Shown: positions 49,601 through 60,199 of the stretch, one piece after another | How positions within the stretch are numbered: position 1 is the stretch's first letter | Layout: every line of letters begins with the position of its first letter | Source of the DNA: Pyrocephalus nanus | Lineage: Eukaryota > Chordata > Aves > Passeriformes > Tyrannidae | Assembly (NCBI GenBank): GCA_038380795.1 | Contig: CM076265.1 | Location: forward strand, 3,398,001-3,462,000 | Length of the DNA stretch: 64,000 nt | Direction of reading: 5' to 3' | Translations under genes and position numbers: made by a program | The notes under the pieces: generated by a model | What the model saw: only the letters and a program-made list of their open reading frames with translations | Database searches by the model: none | What the model was told of the DNA's origin: nothing

Positions 49601-51194
49601 TCTGTTAAAGAACGCTTTGGAAAACTTCCCTGAGCTGACAGTGATCACTCGGGACCCCAAGACGAAATGTGGAGGAACATCCGTGTCCAAGATCAAAATG
49701 AATGGGAAAGCTTACAACAAAAAAACACTGAGGGCTTCCAAGTCAACCACTAAATTAGCACAGGTGAGTCTTCAAAAGGGGTTTGGTGCTGCCACCCTCT
49801 GACTTGTAATATGATTTACATGGGTGTAAAATTTACATTTACATGGTTGTAAAATGCTGCTTCATGTGTGAGGTGTTCTGGTAGGTTTTACCAAAACGTA
49901 AAATCTGGGAGTGAGGTGCTTTTTCTGTAACAAGGGGATGTTAAAAACCAACATTAAAAGCAGTGCATTAAATCATTATTTGAACTCATCTGCAATAGAT
50001 AGTTTGTCACTCATCAATTTGGTAGGAAAGGATTTAAGCTTTGGTCATTCTTGCAATAGCTGTTGGAGAGGGGGTGTTCTGCCTCTTTTGGACTTGCAGT
50101 GCATTCAAGAGAACTGAAAGCATTCCCAAACCTGGTTTTGATAAAACAATGTGGAAAGTGGAGATAACTATGATATATTTTAAGTTACAGTTTGGCAAAG
50201 TGTGTCAAAATAATGATTTGAATGAAGCACTCAGTTTCTGAATTGTTGAAAAAAAAAAAAATTGTTTCCAGAAGAAAATATCTGTAATATCTCTTGGTAA
50301 ATAACGTGAATTTACATAAAAGAATTGTTCTTTTTGCAGGAGTTTACAGTAGATCCAGAAAAAATACAGTTATATTCTTTATATCACTCACTCCATCATT
50401 ACAAATATCACATATATCTAACATGTAAAGAAGAGGTAAGTAGTTGTTCTCATTGAGCTAATTTTACATGCCTTGAGGAAATTTATTGAGGGAATTGAGT
50501 CCACCTGGAGGGACTGTTCTCATCTTCTCAGTAGATGAGTATGGATTGAGGCCTCCTATTGGGATTGATTCTTTCTGGGAAATAAAAGGGTACACTGAGC
50601 ACACACATTGCCCCAGTGGGCACTGCTGCTCACAACAGTCAGATATGAGGCTTTCAAGGTTTGTGTGATTCCCTGAACTATTCTCCACTATTATCCAAAA
50701 TAAATGAAAAAAAATAAATTTCATCAGTGTGTGTAACTCCTCAGATCTGGAAGCTTATTTTGTCTTAGAATGCCACTCCTTTATTTTTTCTGCAAATTCT
50801 TGGTGGAAATATTTCAGGTAGCAGAAATACAAGAGCTGAGCTCTGGCTTGGTTTGTTAAGAAATGCATTTCTGGGGGCGTTTCCTCTTGGTTTTAAAGCA
50901 TAGAGTTGTTTGGGGTTTTTTTTTTCCAAAGAAGGTTCATATTTACCTGCAGACCTATAAAAATGAAAATTCTTAAATTCTGGCAGCCTAACCTGTGTGT
51001 GTGTGTGTGTGTGAATCTCTCTCTCTCTCCATCCTTCTCTGTTTTTTAAATAGATTTCTTCTGTTCAGAAGACGAGCGCAGACCTGGGCCAGGAAGAGAT
51101 CGTGCAGCTGTGCATGAAAAACATCAAATGGGTGGAGGATCTTTTCGAAAAGTTTGGTGAACTTTTGAATCGCGTGCAGCAGAAATGCTCATAA
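16582..51194 (+). CDS. QSER1: QSER1, glutamine- and serine-rich protein 1; join of 13 exons
   Basis: Thirteen exons with GT/AG borders and consistent phases add up to 5490 bases: 1829 residues plus stop (human is about 1735). QSER1 is a nuclear protein reported to protect bivalent promoters and enhancers from DNA hypermethylation together with TET1, opposing DNMT3 enzymes. Residues 1-130 are the conserved N-terminus. Residues 131-1369 (one 3.7-kb exon) are low-complexity Gln/Ser sequence with many SQSQ motifs, the conserved [17 protein letters not shown] block and [17 protein letters not shown] basic [10 protein letters not shown] nuclear-localisation-like segment follows around 1600. The C-terminal part from about 1620 ([20 protein letters not shown] ...) is the DUF4211-type domain shared with PRR12. 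The chosen start aligns with the human N-terminus. Identity is secure. Confidence 0.96.
23070..23103 (+). repeat. GT microsatellite
   Basis: (GT)n interrupted once by a GGGGGG run, in QSER1 intron 1. Confidence 0.9.
29283..29396 (+). repeat. A-rich and C-rich low-complexity tract
   Basis: A 23-base poly-A run followed by alternating A/C-rich blocks in QSER1 intron 1. No coding or RNA signal. Confidence 0.8.
31541..31650 (+). CDS. QSER1: QSER1 exon 2
   Basis: Acceptor TTTCTCCCTTAG, donor GTAACT. Encodes [20 protein letters not shown] and on to QHPA, closely matching human QSER1. Confidence 0.95.
32782..32946 (+). CDS. QSER1: QSER1 exon 3
   Basis: Acceptor ATCATCCAG, donor GTGAAA. Encodes [20 protein letters not shown] ... 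FRAPSWQT. Confidence 0.96.
36224..39937 (+). CDS. QSER1: QSER1 exon 4 (giant Gln/Ser-rich exon)
   Basis: 3714 bases uninterrupted, from [19 protein letters not shown] to [10 protein letters not shown], then donor GTAAAA. It carries most of the protein, including the SQSQ-rich tract and conserved [14 protein letters not shown]. Reading through the donor would end at TGA 39985-39987. Confidence 0.97.
40134..40139 (+). terminator. QSER1: possible intronic poly(A) signal in QSER1 intron 4
   Basis: AATAAA lies 147 bases after the read-through stop of exon 4 and is followed by T-rich (GTTTTTCATGTTATTT) and later GT-rich sequence. Use of it would make a short QSER1 lacking residues after about 1369, with a new 16-residue tail ([16 protein letters not shown]). 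Confidence 0.4.
42802..43097 (+). CDS. QSER1: QSER1 exon 5
   Basis: Acceptor TTTCCCCTCAG, donor GTAATC. Begins with a poorly conserved Thr/Ala-rich part and ends in the conserved [18 protein letters not shown]. Confidence 0.95.
44197..44313 (+). CDS. QSER1: QSER1 exon 6
   Basis: Acceptor TTCTTACAG, donor GTGAGC. Encodes [20 protein letters not shown] to EFAATNS. Confidence 0.96.
44673..44806 (+). CDS. QSER1: QSER1 exon 7
   Basis: Follows a long poly-T tract ending TTGTAG; donor GTATTT. Encodes [20 protein letters not shown] ... VCSKKPR. Confidence 0.95.
45522..45733 (+). CDS. QSER1: QSER1 exon 8
   Basis: Acceptor ACATTGCAG, donor GTGAGT. Lys/Pro-rich, with [18 protein letters not shown], a likely nuclear localisation signal, then an acidic Ser-rich end. 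Confidence 0.95.
46943..47080 (+). CDS. QSER1: QSER1 exon 9
   Basis: Acceptor TTCATTTTCAG, donor GTACAG. Encodes the start of the C-terminal domain, [20 protein letters not shown]. Confidence 0.96.
47533..47630 (+). CDS. QSER1: QSER1 exon 10
   Basis: Acceptor GTCTTTTAG, donor GTATAT. Encodes [20 protein letters not shown] and on to LDHAFK. Confidence 0.96.
48100..48195 (-). mobile_element. CR1 LINE fragment, antisense to QSER1
   Basis: The segment with TTTTTCCTAATATCCAATCT and CCCCTGGCACAACCTGATGC is the reverse complement of the CR1 motif that reads ...GGGGAGGTTTAGATTGGA, TATTAGGAAAA. Short and truncated, in QSER1 intron 10. Confidence 0.7.
49611..49763 (+). CDS. QSER1: QSER1 exon 11
   Basis: Acceptor TCTGTTAAAG, donor GTGAGT. 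Encodes [19 protein letters not shown] and [16 protein letters not shown]. Confidence 0.95.
50340..50435 (+). CDS. QSER1: QSER1 exon 12
   Basis: Acceptor TTTTTGCAG, donor GTAAGT. Encodes [20 protein letters not shown] and [12 protein letters not shown]. Confidence 0.96.
50993..51030 (+). repeat. TG then TC microsatellite before QSER1 exon 13
   Basis: (TG)n passing into (TC)n, ending about 24 bases before the last exon of QSER1, so it lies in the branch-point and polypyrimidine zone of the final intron. Confidence 0.9.
51054..51194 (+). CDS. QSER1: QSER1 exon 13 (last coding)
   Basis: Acceptor TTTTTTAAATAG. Encodes [20 protein letters not shown] ... [16 protein letters not shown], ending at TAA 51192-51194 exactly where the human protein ends. 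Confidence 0.97.
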   Translation: MSSVQKTSADLGQEEIVQLCMKNIKWVEDLFEKFGELLNRVQQKCS

Positions 51195-51216
51195 CAAAAG
51201 TCTATCCCGAACCTCC

Positions 51217-51248
<32 letters not shown>

Positions 51249-52308
51249 AAATTTATTTTATTTTTTTTAATTTTCCCCACGGCACTAACCTGATGGAACA
51301 GAAGGCTCCGAGAGAGAGGCTCTGATTTCTTTCCCAATGCCAGACTGCTCCTTGTTTCGTAGCCATTTTTATTTTCTCCTTCTGGAACTTCGTGCCTTGG
51401 CTCGTGCTGAGGAAAAGTGATGCTGCCAAGGAAAATCAGTCCTTTGAAGATGGAACTAAACATAAAAACCTAACCACGTTTTTAACCTGGAGAGTTGTTT
51501 TCTATTTTGTAAACTATGGGATAACTTAGTTTTATTTTCGGAAACGTTTTTGACAAGTGAGAAAGCATGCACTACATATACTTTTTTTTTCTTCTCTTTT
51601 TTTTTTTTTTTAATTGCTCAACAGATAACAACACTTAAAATACTGCAGATTTTTCCATCCCTGACTCGGGGAGAGAAAAGTCAGTGTTGGGGTGAACTAA
51701 TTTTTACGTGTCTGGCCGCCAAATTTAGAGTTTTTGTACATTTTGTAAACAGAGCCGGAGTGACATCAATTTCTGCATCCGCATATTGCCATCATAAAAT
51801 CCAGAAATTTCATTATGCTTTATGGACTCCTTTTACTATTGTCATGTTCAGGAGACTGAACATGGAGTTGGTGCAATCCTATGACTGCTTTTGTGTCAAA
51901 TTATATTGTAATGAAAGACAATGACCTTAACTATTTTCCCTGTTTTGAAGAAAAAAATATTTTCCTTTATACTGTGTCTTCTTCTTTTTTTTTTTTTCTT
52001 TTGGAGAAAAAAAAAATTTCAATTGTACATTTTATCTCACTAATAGTTGTATTTTTCACAGAGGAAATATTGTGGTTAAAATTGTTACATGTATCTTTGT
52101 AATACACTTTCCATTGTTTTCAGTAAATCCTATTCATTTATATGTTGATTTCATATTGTAAACTATGTATCTCGAGGTAACCCTTTTGTTTATACAGGTT
52201 TGCTTCAGTGTTAACCAGAATAATGCATAATGCATCCTAGACTAGTTTTGCTTTAGGTGTAGTTGTGTTAGACACTGCAGTTATTATTTTCTGATACGTG
52301 AAAATAAA
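51195..52308 (+). other. QSER1: QSER1 3' UTR with poly(A) signal
   Basis: AT-rich untranslated sequence with several poly-T runs. AATAAA at 52303-52308 is the first canonical polyadenylation signal after the stop and gives a 3' UTR of about 1.1 kb. Further AATAAA motifs downstream (for example near 54297) leave room for a longer form. Confidence 0.7.
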
Positions 52309-52309
52309 T

Positions 52310-55300
52310 TTCTTACTAAACTAGCACTTGATTAACTGAGAGTTTAAATGAAGAGCTACTACACTTTATCTTGGTCAACAAAGACTGTTGATTGAATAGA
52401 CTATATATGCAGTGTTAAACACAGCTTACATAATCGTTTGTAGAACTGGCAGTTGCAGAGCTGTTCTCTTTTTGGTGCCTTTTCGAGTCTTCAGACATCT
52501 TTGTAGCTTTTTTTTTTTTTTCCCTCCCCCTCCCACCCCCTCCAGTTTGTTAACAGTTCGTAGTGCCACTAGTCACACTCAGACAATGAATGTAATGGGC
52601 TCTAATCAGGAGAACATTTTCTTTAAATTTGCCAACAGAATGCCTTACTGAGTCACTCACAATGGATATGTACTCTACTGGCGTCCTAAAAAAAAAAGAA
52701 AAAAAAAAAAGTCATGTTGGTCTTTTTTTCAGATAATGTAGAAAAGAAAAGAAAAAAAAACCTTCATTCCTTTATCCTTTCACTGCCACTTAGTGCCTTA
52801 ATTTCAGCCAAGAAAGCAGGGTTCACTATTCATTGGCCAAATGAAATAATCTTCATTGCCATGTGAGCTTTTCCCCGTGTTTTGATCCTGTTTAGTTGTT
52901 AAATATTCATTAGACCGTAGAAGTATAAAGAGTTTAATGAATAGATGTGAAGATGAAATTATTTGATCTTGAGTAAGCAAATAGAGGTTTGAATATTAAA
53001 GTATGTACAGAGTTTTAGCTGGTTAGATTTAGAACCTGGTAGGATGTTTACTGTATTTCCAAAGCTTTTCATCCTTAAAGAGCAATAATTCTCCTTTCCA
53101 ATTTGTGTGCAGACTCCGACGAACAGAAAGGGGGGGGTGCCCTGGCCTTTTTTGAAAGCCTCTCCCTCGTGGTTTGGCTTTAAAAAAAGGAGGCCCCACG
53201 TTCCTCAGTGCATTGTGCTACTGCTGTGTCTGCAGCTATCCAGGAGAGTGAGATGGGGTTGGGTTTAGGAAGGGTATGCAGATTTTTAGAGCAGTCATGG
53301 AGCTGATTAATTTTCCCGGGGAGAAGAAGGGTTAACCACAGGGGTGAAGAGTCTCAGTCGTGCTCAGTCTGCTAGGAGCTGGAGTTTATGGAGTGTGGAA
53401 ACTGAACAGCAAAGTTGCCAACCTTGCTAGCAATCAGATCAAACTAATTTTGTGTAAATGTACACACTGGAGGTTTGGTAGAAACGTGCCTGGCGTACTC
53501 TTGAATCCAGAGTGGGGATTCCCAAGTTTCCTTTGTGTATTCCCTCAGTGGCAGTGTGTGGAGATTCAGGAGAGGGGGTTACTTGCCCAGGCAGAGCTCT
53601 GTTGTCACACTGCAGTGATGTGCACAGCGCAGTTTGGAAATTCCTGGGCTGTAGATCTAAAAATGTTTGGGATACAGACTGAGGGAACAGTGGAGGTGGC
53701 TCCTTGGTGGGTGTAGTGAAGAGCTCATCAGACTTTGCCTCTCTCACCCCCCTTCCTGACACGACTGTGAAGCAGCAGGTTGAGAGAGGTGTCTCTGTGC
53801 TTTCTAAATGATCACTGGACCACTACTGTGTACTGACTCGAGGTTTGGGAATCGAGAAGTAGCTTTAGGAAGCTGCTTTCAGTCCTTAGAAGCTGAAAAA
53901 AAAAAAAAAAAACACAAAAAACAAAACAGAAACGAGAGGCTTTTGGAGTAGCTTGTCCCTATTTAAAAAGAAGGTGATTTTAGCAACATTTTAATAAAAA
54001 AATCCCAAACCAAGAAAAAGGGGGCAAGGATGCTCTGCACTGCCATAGAAGATGACCTGGCTTATTTTTGGCTGTTTTCTTCCCAAGGCCAGTTAAACAA
54101 GCACTGTGCCTGTAGAAGACAGGGGGGAAAAAACCTGTCGTGACTAAAAGTAACTACCCCAGTCTGTTAAAGATTTAAATAGTGGAGCTTCCATCTTTGT
54201 CTTGGGCTGCAAAAATGGTGGCTGAATTCTTAATTTACCAAATTAGGATAAGTGAAACCACGGAACTCTAGAGTGTGGTGAAGGGTCATAAACCAAAATA
54301 AAGCTTCCTTAGTGGGACTGAAGAGGTTTTTTTATACTGAAGCAAACTTAGGAAAAAAGTTCAATGTACAAATTACTTTTTTGCACAAATACTTTGCTCT
54401 GTTTTGTTGCATTTTAGGTGATTGATTCTGCACCCACACTTCAGTTCTTTTTCCCTTGAAGTAACAGTGAGGTCTTCATCCCTTTAACATCTGACAGTGG
54501 AAATGGAGCACTCATGTGACTGCAAGAGAAGATGCACTAGGAAGGAACAAAGCCCTCCTTAGACTATGAATTAGCAAAACAGGAATGAAAGCAATTGCAT
54601 AATCTGTTATTTGGTTTTTAATTCCACTTTCTTTCTTTTAGTGTGGCCTCCCACTCTGCACTGGGTTTGATTTTTATTCAAATACAGTATTTCTCTGAAG
54701 GGCAGGTTTTCTTTGAGATGCTACTTCCAAAGTTTTGCTAGTAAAAAAAAAAAAAAAAAAGCAGAGGCAAAATTGGATTGAGGCATTTGTTCCTGAAAAC
54801 AGCTAAGGGCTTTAGGATCTCTGAAGTTCTGTGGCATGTATTGTATTCATATATTGTCGGAATGAAATACTACTTTTTAAAAAGTCAGATCTTACAGGCT
54901 GTCTTCCAAGTAAATGATTTCCATAGGAAATATATTTTAAATATTATTTAAATATTTACTACTATTTAAAACAATTTTAAAACAGAAGAGCTAATAACTA
55001 TGGTCACAAAATGTCAGTGTGTCATCAACCATTTCTTATTTCGTTGCCAAGCACTTGACATTTGGTCTCTCTTTTACCCTATTACATTACCTGTGCATTA
55101 TACAATGCACATCCTGCCATATTTTATTGTTTAAGCTAATATTAACATGTCATTGGTAATAAATGCATGTTTTCCTGCATATCTGCTTTACATATGGCAA
55201 AAAAAATGAAGCTAGGGCTAATTAAGAGACACTTTATGCATTCTTAGTCCAGATTTTCAGGTGGTCCGATATACAATGTATGGAAATGTGAAAAAGGACA

Positions 55301-57160
55301 GTTTTGTACCATTCATGATGTTATTAACTAAACCCATTAAAGTGAAAACACTTTTTAAACAAAAAACTTACAATGCTTAGTCATTTATTGTTAAAATACC
55401 AAGCCTTGGAAAGTTAGATTGCTGGAAACAAATTGGCAGTTTAGACTACTTTTTCTGACTGCAGTGTGAAGAAGAACAGTTCCAGGGTTTGGGGTTGTTT
55501 TTCCACTGTATTGCATGAATTGAGCATGTCTGGTTGATCTGGGATTTTTCCAGTTACGGGTTCTAAATGTTCTGAATTAATTTTCACAATGTATCTGCCA
55601 GGTCTTAAACTGCTGGTGATGAGTGATAGAAAATACTGCTGTAATTTAGGTGGGTTTTACCTACAGTATTTTCAGTTGTTCTATTTCTTGCTAAATTAGA
55701 ATATCATCTCTATGCACCTATGGGAAGAAATGGTACTCCAGAGAGTTTTGTTATTTTTTTCCCCCCCACAAATGACAATGAATTACTCTGGATAGTCTTA
55801 GAAATGTTTTTCCTTCAGACAGAGGGCTGAATCCTGTGCTGTGGGTATTGTCCATAAGATCTATGGTTGGAGAACAAGGAGAATCTGAAGGGCTGGAATA
55901 TTTTTTTTTTTTTTAAATGGCTCTCTGTATAACCCAAACCAAGATGAGTATAAACTGAGTCATTTGCCCTTGAAGTTGATTGTTGTTTTCTCAAAAAAAA
56001 ACAAAACAAAACACACTTTGGGAAGCAAGCAGGCAGAAAATGTCCTGTTGCAGTGTTGGAAGCTGAAGATTTTGATACTGTGTTTCAGATATGTTATAAT
56101 TTTATGAAGGGTTGTTGTTGTTTTATATCTAAAAGTAAAAGCAAGGCAAGAAGCTCAATGTACACAGCTTTTTAAAAGAGAGCATCAGCTCCTGCTATCA
56201 GCAGTTTGTGGGTAAGTATCTTGGGCAATCAAAATTACTTGCTTTGCAGTAGGTATTTGCCTCTCCCAGAGATAACCAACAAATCTTTGTTTCATTTCCA
56301 GAAAATGAAGTACAGAAACCTGTCTTAAAATTCTTTCTGTTTGATCTCTCACGAGAATACAGCACTAAATACAGAGAACAAGGTGTTTATAAAGGACAAA
56401 AATAAATGGTGAGTCAGGGAAAACAGCAAACAAAATTTCAGGGCTGCATTGTACCACTTCTGCCCTGGGTATGTCTTAGGTTTCTGCTTTTAAAAGTTCC
56501 ACTGGGCATTTTCTTTTGTGTGTGTGTGTTTAGTTTGGGTTGGTTTTGTTGGGTTTTCTTAGCTATGTGATGCCCAAAGGGAATCAGCAGTAACAGCAGA
56601 GCCAGGGCTGAAGGAGCAGTTTAAGGCCCTTCATTTTAGGGGAAAAAAATTGGGAATAATTTGGGAGGGCTCCTATGTATGTGATGGTTTGTACAAGGAG
56701 GAATCTAAGGGAGAAGAGGGGTGGGAAGCTGCAAGAAACATGGGTCAGGTGTTGGAGGACATTGGAAAGGAAGAATTTGGGAAGTGAGAACACCCTGAAA
56801 CAGCCATTAGAGGAGGGGCAGTCAGTCAGTGAACTGGAGTAATGCAGATGTGTGAGCAGTGAAGTCAGCAGGAACTGAGCTGCAAAACTTCCATCCAGTG
56901 AATTAACTTGAACTGCTGCAACTGAGCCCTGATGGAACGTGCTGACTGCTGATAATGCAGTCTGTGTAACAGCTTCAGGCTCAGAGTAATTGTCATGTTT
57001 TAGACACACTGGGATGTTGGCACACAGGAGAATTTGTGCATCTGATTCTGTGTGTATGATAAAGATATAGGTGGTAGTGGCCACTCTGAGATCCAGTTAC
57101 TAATGCTTTGAATTTTAAAAATTCCATTTAAAAAGCTGTGATTGATTTTTTTTTTTCATA
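52310..57160. other. intergenic, mostly AT-rich
   Basis: Downstream of the QSER1 poly(A) signal. Poly-A and poly-T runs (52690, 53897, 54743), scattered AATAAA motifs and several short chance frames. One exon-like segment (56302-56382) may relate to the candidate gene that follows; otherwise nothing is supported. Confidence 0.5.
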
Positions 57161-57187
57161 GGTGCTTTTGGCTCAAATTATGAATAA

Positions 57188-59676
57188 ATGAAGTCTCTTT
57201 TTATTCTACATGTATTACTTGAAATCTTAAACTCTGTCACTGGAAGTACATGCTGTAGCCTTCTCACACTTCCAGGGCAAGACCTTTTAAGTAAAATTAT
57301 TTTGTTTTCCATCATCCTTTCCTCTTTAACCATGGTGGCTGCTGTTGTGGCTTGTCTATGCATTATTTATGTATCAGATATTTTGCCTGGGACAACAGAA
57401 GGTAAATGATATGATAATTGAATAAAAGCTGAAGCATCAATGTTTTATCATGAGGTTAGGTCAAATGGGCAAGTCATTCAAAGCTCTGGGAGTATAAGGA
57501 TTTCAAGCTCTTCTCTAAATAAAGCAGCTTTGGTGATTTCTGCAAGCTCCCAGATTTTTGGTGGTGGTCAGAATGCAGAAATCCCCGTCCCTCCAGCTTT
57601 CACAACAGAAGACAGTAAGGGAACACTTCTTTGTTTCAGTGCAACGTCCAGCAACGTTGTTTAAACAGCCAGAGAGGTGGTTTGACCACAGTCAGTGGAC
57701 TTTGTACTAAAGGAGTTGAAGAGAATGCTCACGTGTTCTGGGAGAATCCAAGCGTTGCAATTCTGGAACCAACTGGTTTAAAAAAACCCCACCAACCAGG
57801 TAATGAGAACTGCTTGTCCAGGGATTATTACTCTCTTTTTGATGGGCACTCTGCAAGTTCCTTTTGACTTTTAGTGGGGTGATAAAGCTCTCTGTGGGAT
57901 GCTCCCAGGGCCATTTTCCCATTCTAAACTGTGGGCCTGGCAAAACATGGCATAATTGGGTTTGGTGGCCCCAGCACATTGCACAGTGATATAAATGGTA
58001 AATGACAGATTCCTACTTCTAACATGCATAAACAATAAGCCTGATTCTCTTCTCTAGAGCATAAATGGTACGTAGCCAATTGGTAAAGAAGTTGAACCAA
58101 AGGGTCAAAATCAGGAATTCAGTTTTGCTCAGCAAATCCATTTAGATTTCTCATTTTCCTCCCCCCTCAGCTCCCTCTGCCCTGAGGTAGCTCAGTTGTT
58201 CAGAGCACAGTGCTAATAATGCCAGGGCTATGGGTTTGATCCCTGTAAGGGCCATTCACTTACAAGTTGGACTGGATGATCCTTGTGGGTCCCTTCCTGT
58301 GATTCTGTCCCTTTAAGCTGATGCTACCAGTGACTGCTCGCCTGGGGAGTGGGAACGTGGAACTTGTCGGTGATAAGTTAGTACCTCACCATGCCTCAGG
58401 TGGATGTCACTGCTCATTCAGCTGGTCCTCCACAGGCTCTCTGGAGTTCTCCAAACTGGTGAGAGCTGCTCCCCTAATTCTTTGTGGCCTTTCCCCTCTC
58501 ACAGCAATGTGAGTTGGTGCCTTTGGGTTTGTGGTGCAGTGTACAGGAGTTCACCTCTGGTCGGTGACCGCAGCTCACCTGAGAGCTGGTAACTCCCGGC
58601 GGGGCAGAGAGACTCCTCACATTTCAATTATTCAATGTGTCTGATTGTACTTGCCCATTCTGGTTGAACAGGTTTGTGGTGTGGAGATGACAGTGAGTCT
58701 TTACTGTTCTGTGAGGAGTTGTTATCCAAACAGTGACCGTGCTGTCTCGTGGTGTAGTCAGTCTCTGGCTAGAGTAAATAATCCTGCTTGCAAAATCCCA
58801 GGAAACCTCCTCAAGAGGCAAAAGTTGAAAAACCCATTCGAGGCAAAAATCCTGTTACCTTTATTAAGGCTGAGGATCAGAGGCTTGTAACATCACTGCT
58901 GGTGGTTTTGGTGACCTCACTAATAATCTTTGCCCCCTGTGCGCTTCCATTTCCGTACCACAAACCGCCTCGGGTCATCCTGTCCACAACTTTCCCGCTG
59001 CTGTGTGCGGGCTCCAGGGAGTGCAGTTCCACCGGGGGTCACTGTGCACCAGCACAGGCTCCACTCGGCTCTCCCTGCCCTTCCCTTGCCACTGCCCTTC
59101 CCTTGCCACTGCCCTGCCTGCCTCATTCCCGCTGGCACATTGGTATTCCAGCCCGGGAACGGGAGGATTGGAAGGATTGCGCCCCTGAACAATGTGCCTT
59201 TTGTCGACTCGCAGCCAAGTCACCCAGAAAGCTTCTGCCCGGGGAACTTTGTCTGCTGTTCCAAAATGCCAGGGGGGAATCCTTACGGATTTCACTTCGT
59301 TACCAAACACGGGAGTCGCGCTTGGGGAGTAAATGGTGCTGGTGCCGAGCCAGAGAGTGGCTTGCAAGTGGCTTCTCTGCGGTGGGACAGAGGTGGAGTT
59401 TGGGATGCTGGGTGGCATCCCTGTATCCCACACAACCTACTGCTGCGTGGTCTTTTGTAATTCACATAGGAAACTGGGACTAAGCAGGGTGAATTGGTGG
59501 ATAACCTGCTCTGCACTGTAAAGGAGGGTGTCCGTCCTCTCCAGCCGGTGGAGTTCAGCCCCGAGCAATCCCTGTGCTCTGAACTGAAGGGAGATTCAGT
59601 GCAGGAATTCTGTCATCTGCCTTCACATCTGTCCAGTATATCAAACAGCCCTTCGCAATCCAGTATTGATGAATAG
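57188..59676 (+). CDS. candidate unrecognised single-pass membrane protein; join of 5 segments
   Basis: Segments 57188-57401, 57640-57676, 58802-58886, 59152-59328 and 59545-59676 join in compatible phases into 645 bases: 214 residues plus TAG. Acceptors CTTTGTTTCAG and CGTCCTCTCCAG and donor AAG/GTAAAT are good; the donor after 58886 (CTT/GTAACA) is weak. Residues 1-19 (MKSLFILHVLLEILNSVTG) resemble a signal peptide, a short CysCys-bearing ectodomain follows, and about 37-63 is a membrane helix (IILFSIILSSLTMVAAVVAC). The rest is a cytoplasmic-type tail rich in Pro, Ser and basic residues, with FCPGNFVCCSKMPGGNPYGF and a terminal SISNSPSQSSIDE. An in-frame TAA directly precedes the ATG. Alternatively the first exon starts at 57276 and is fed by 56302-56382 (phase 1 to phase 1), giving a longer ectodomain. 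Not recognised. Confidence 0.4.
58180..58312 (+). mobile_element. tRNA-Ile-derived SINE with CR1-like tail (TguSINE1-like)
   Basis: The head follows tRNA-Ile: A box TAGCTCAGTTGT (58188-58199), anticodon-arm region GTGCTAATAATGCCAGGG, B box GGTTTGATCCC (58233-58243) and GTAAGGGCCA. The tail GGACTGGATGATCCTTGTGG and GTCCCTTCCTGTGATTCTG matches a CR1 3' end. This is the structure of the songbird SINE TguSINE1, which is mobilised by CR1. It sits inside an intron of the candidate gene at 57188-59676. It is not a functional tRNA gene, because the tRNA fold is degraded and fused to the tail. Confidence 0.85.
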
Positions 59677-60161
59677 CTGTTCATTTTCTTACATTTGAGA
59701 TTAATAGAGAAGGAAGAGAGTTTTCCAGGTTTTATAGGTCCATTTGAGTATGAAAAAACAACCTGTTGGACTTGTACCTTCAAGGAATGAGAGAGAGGAG
59801 ATTTCATAATGTCATAATAATTGTGACCTAAAAAAATAGCAATTTCTGTAACTGAAGCTGTTCTTTTCCCTTCCATGAGTATCTCTGTGTGACAGTGTGA
59901 CATATGTTGAACTTTGTCTCGACATTTGTGAACGGAATGGAGCAACATTTTAAGGGTTATTGTTTAAAATATTCTCCTTTCATCAGCTTCACCGCTGTAG
60001 AGAATACAGGCATTGTTGATACTTAAGTGGGGAAAAAACAGAAGAGTAACTGTTCTAAATAGCTGGAATATTTTTCTGAATTTTTATGGTAATTATTAAT
60101 GGCTGTGTTTCTTCAGAAACAGCCACAAAGGTTGGGTTCAAGAGATCCTCGTGATTATGGC

Positions 60162-60167
60162 AATAAA
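60162..60167 (+). terminator. poly(A) signal of the candidate membrane-protein gene
   Basis: AATAAA followed by TTTTATGTATGTATACATTT and the GT-rich AAGCTGTGTTGACATGT, a textbook arrangement. It lies 486 bases after the TAG at 59676 with no other gene ending nearby, which supports a transcript terminating here. Confidence 0.5.
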
Positions 60168-60199
60168 GTTTTATGTATGTATACATTTAAGCTGTGTTG

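Noticed and set aside
56584..57084. 166-codon minus-strand frame with hydrophobic stretches
   Set aside because: No splice sites, promoter or poly(A) signal fit it, and it overlaps the region upstream of the + strand candidate. Chance is the simpler explanation.
58180..58255. functional tRNA-Ile gene
   Set aside because: The A and B boxes are present, but the acceptor stem is degraded and the sequence runs into a CR1-type tail, so it is a SINE.
58788..59483. 231-codon + strand frame
   Set aside because: It reads through the proposed intron and uses a different frame in the 59152-59328 segment. The region is GC-rich with several open frames.
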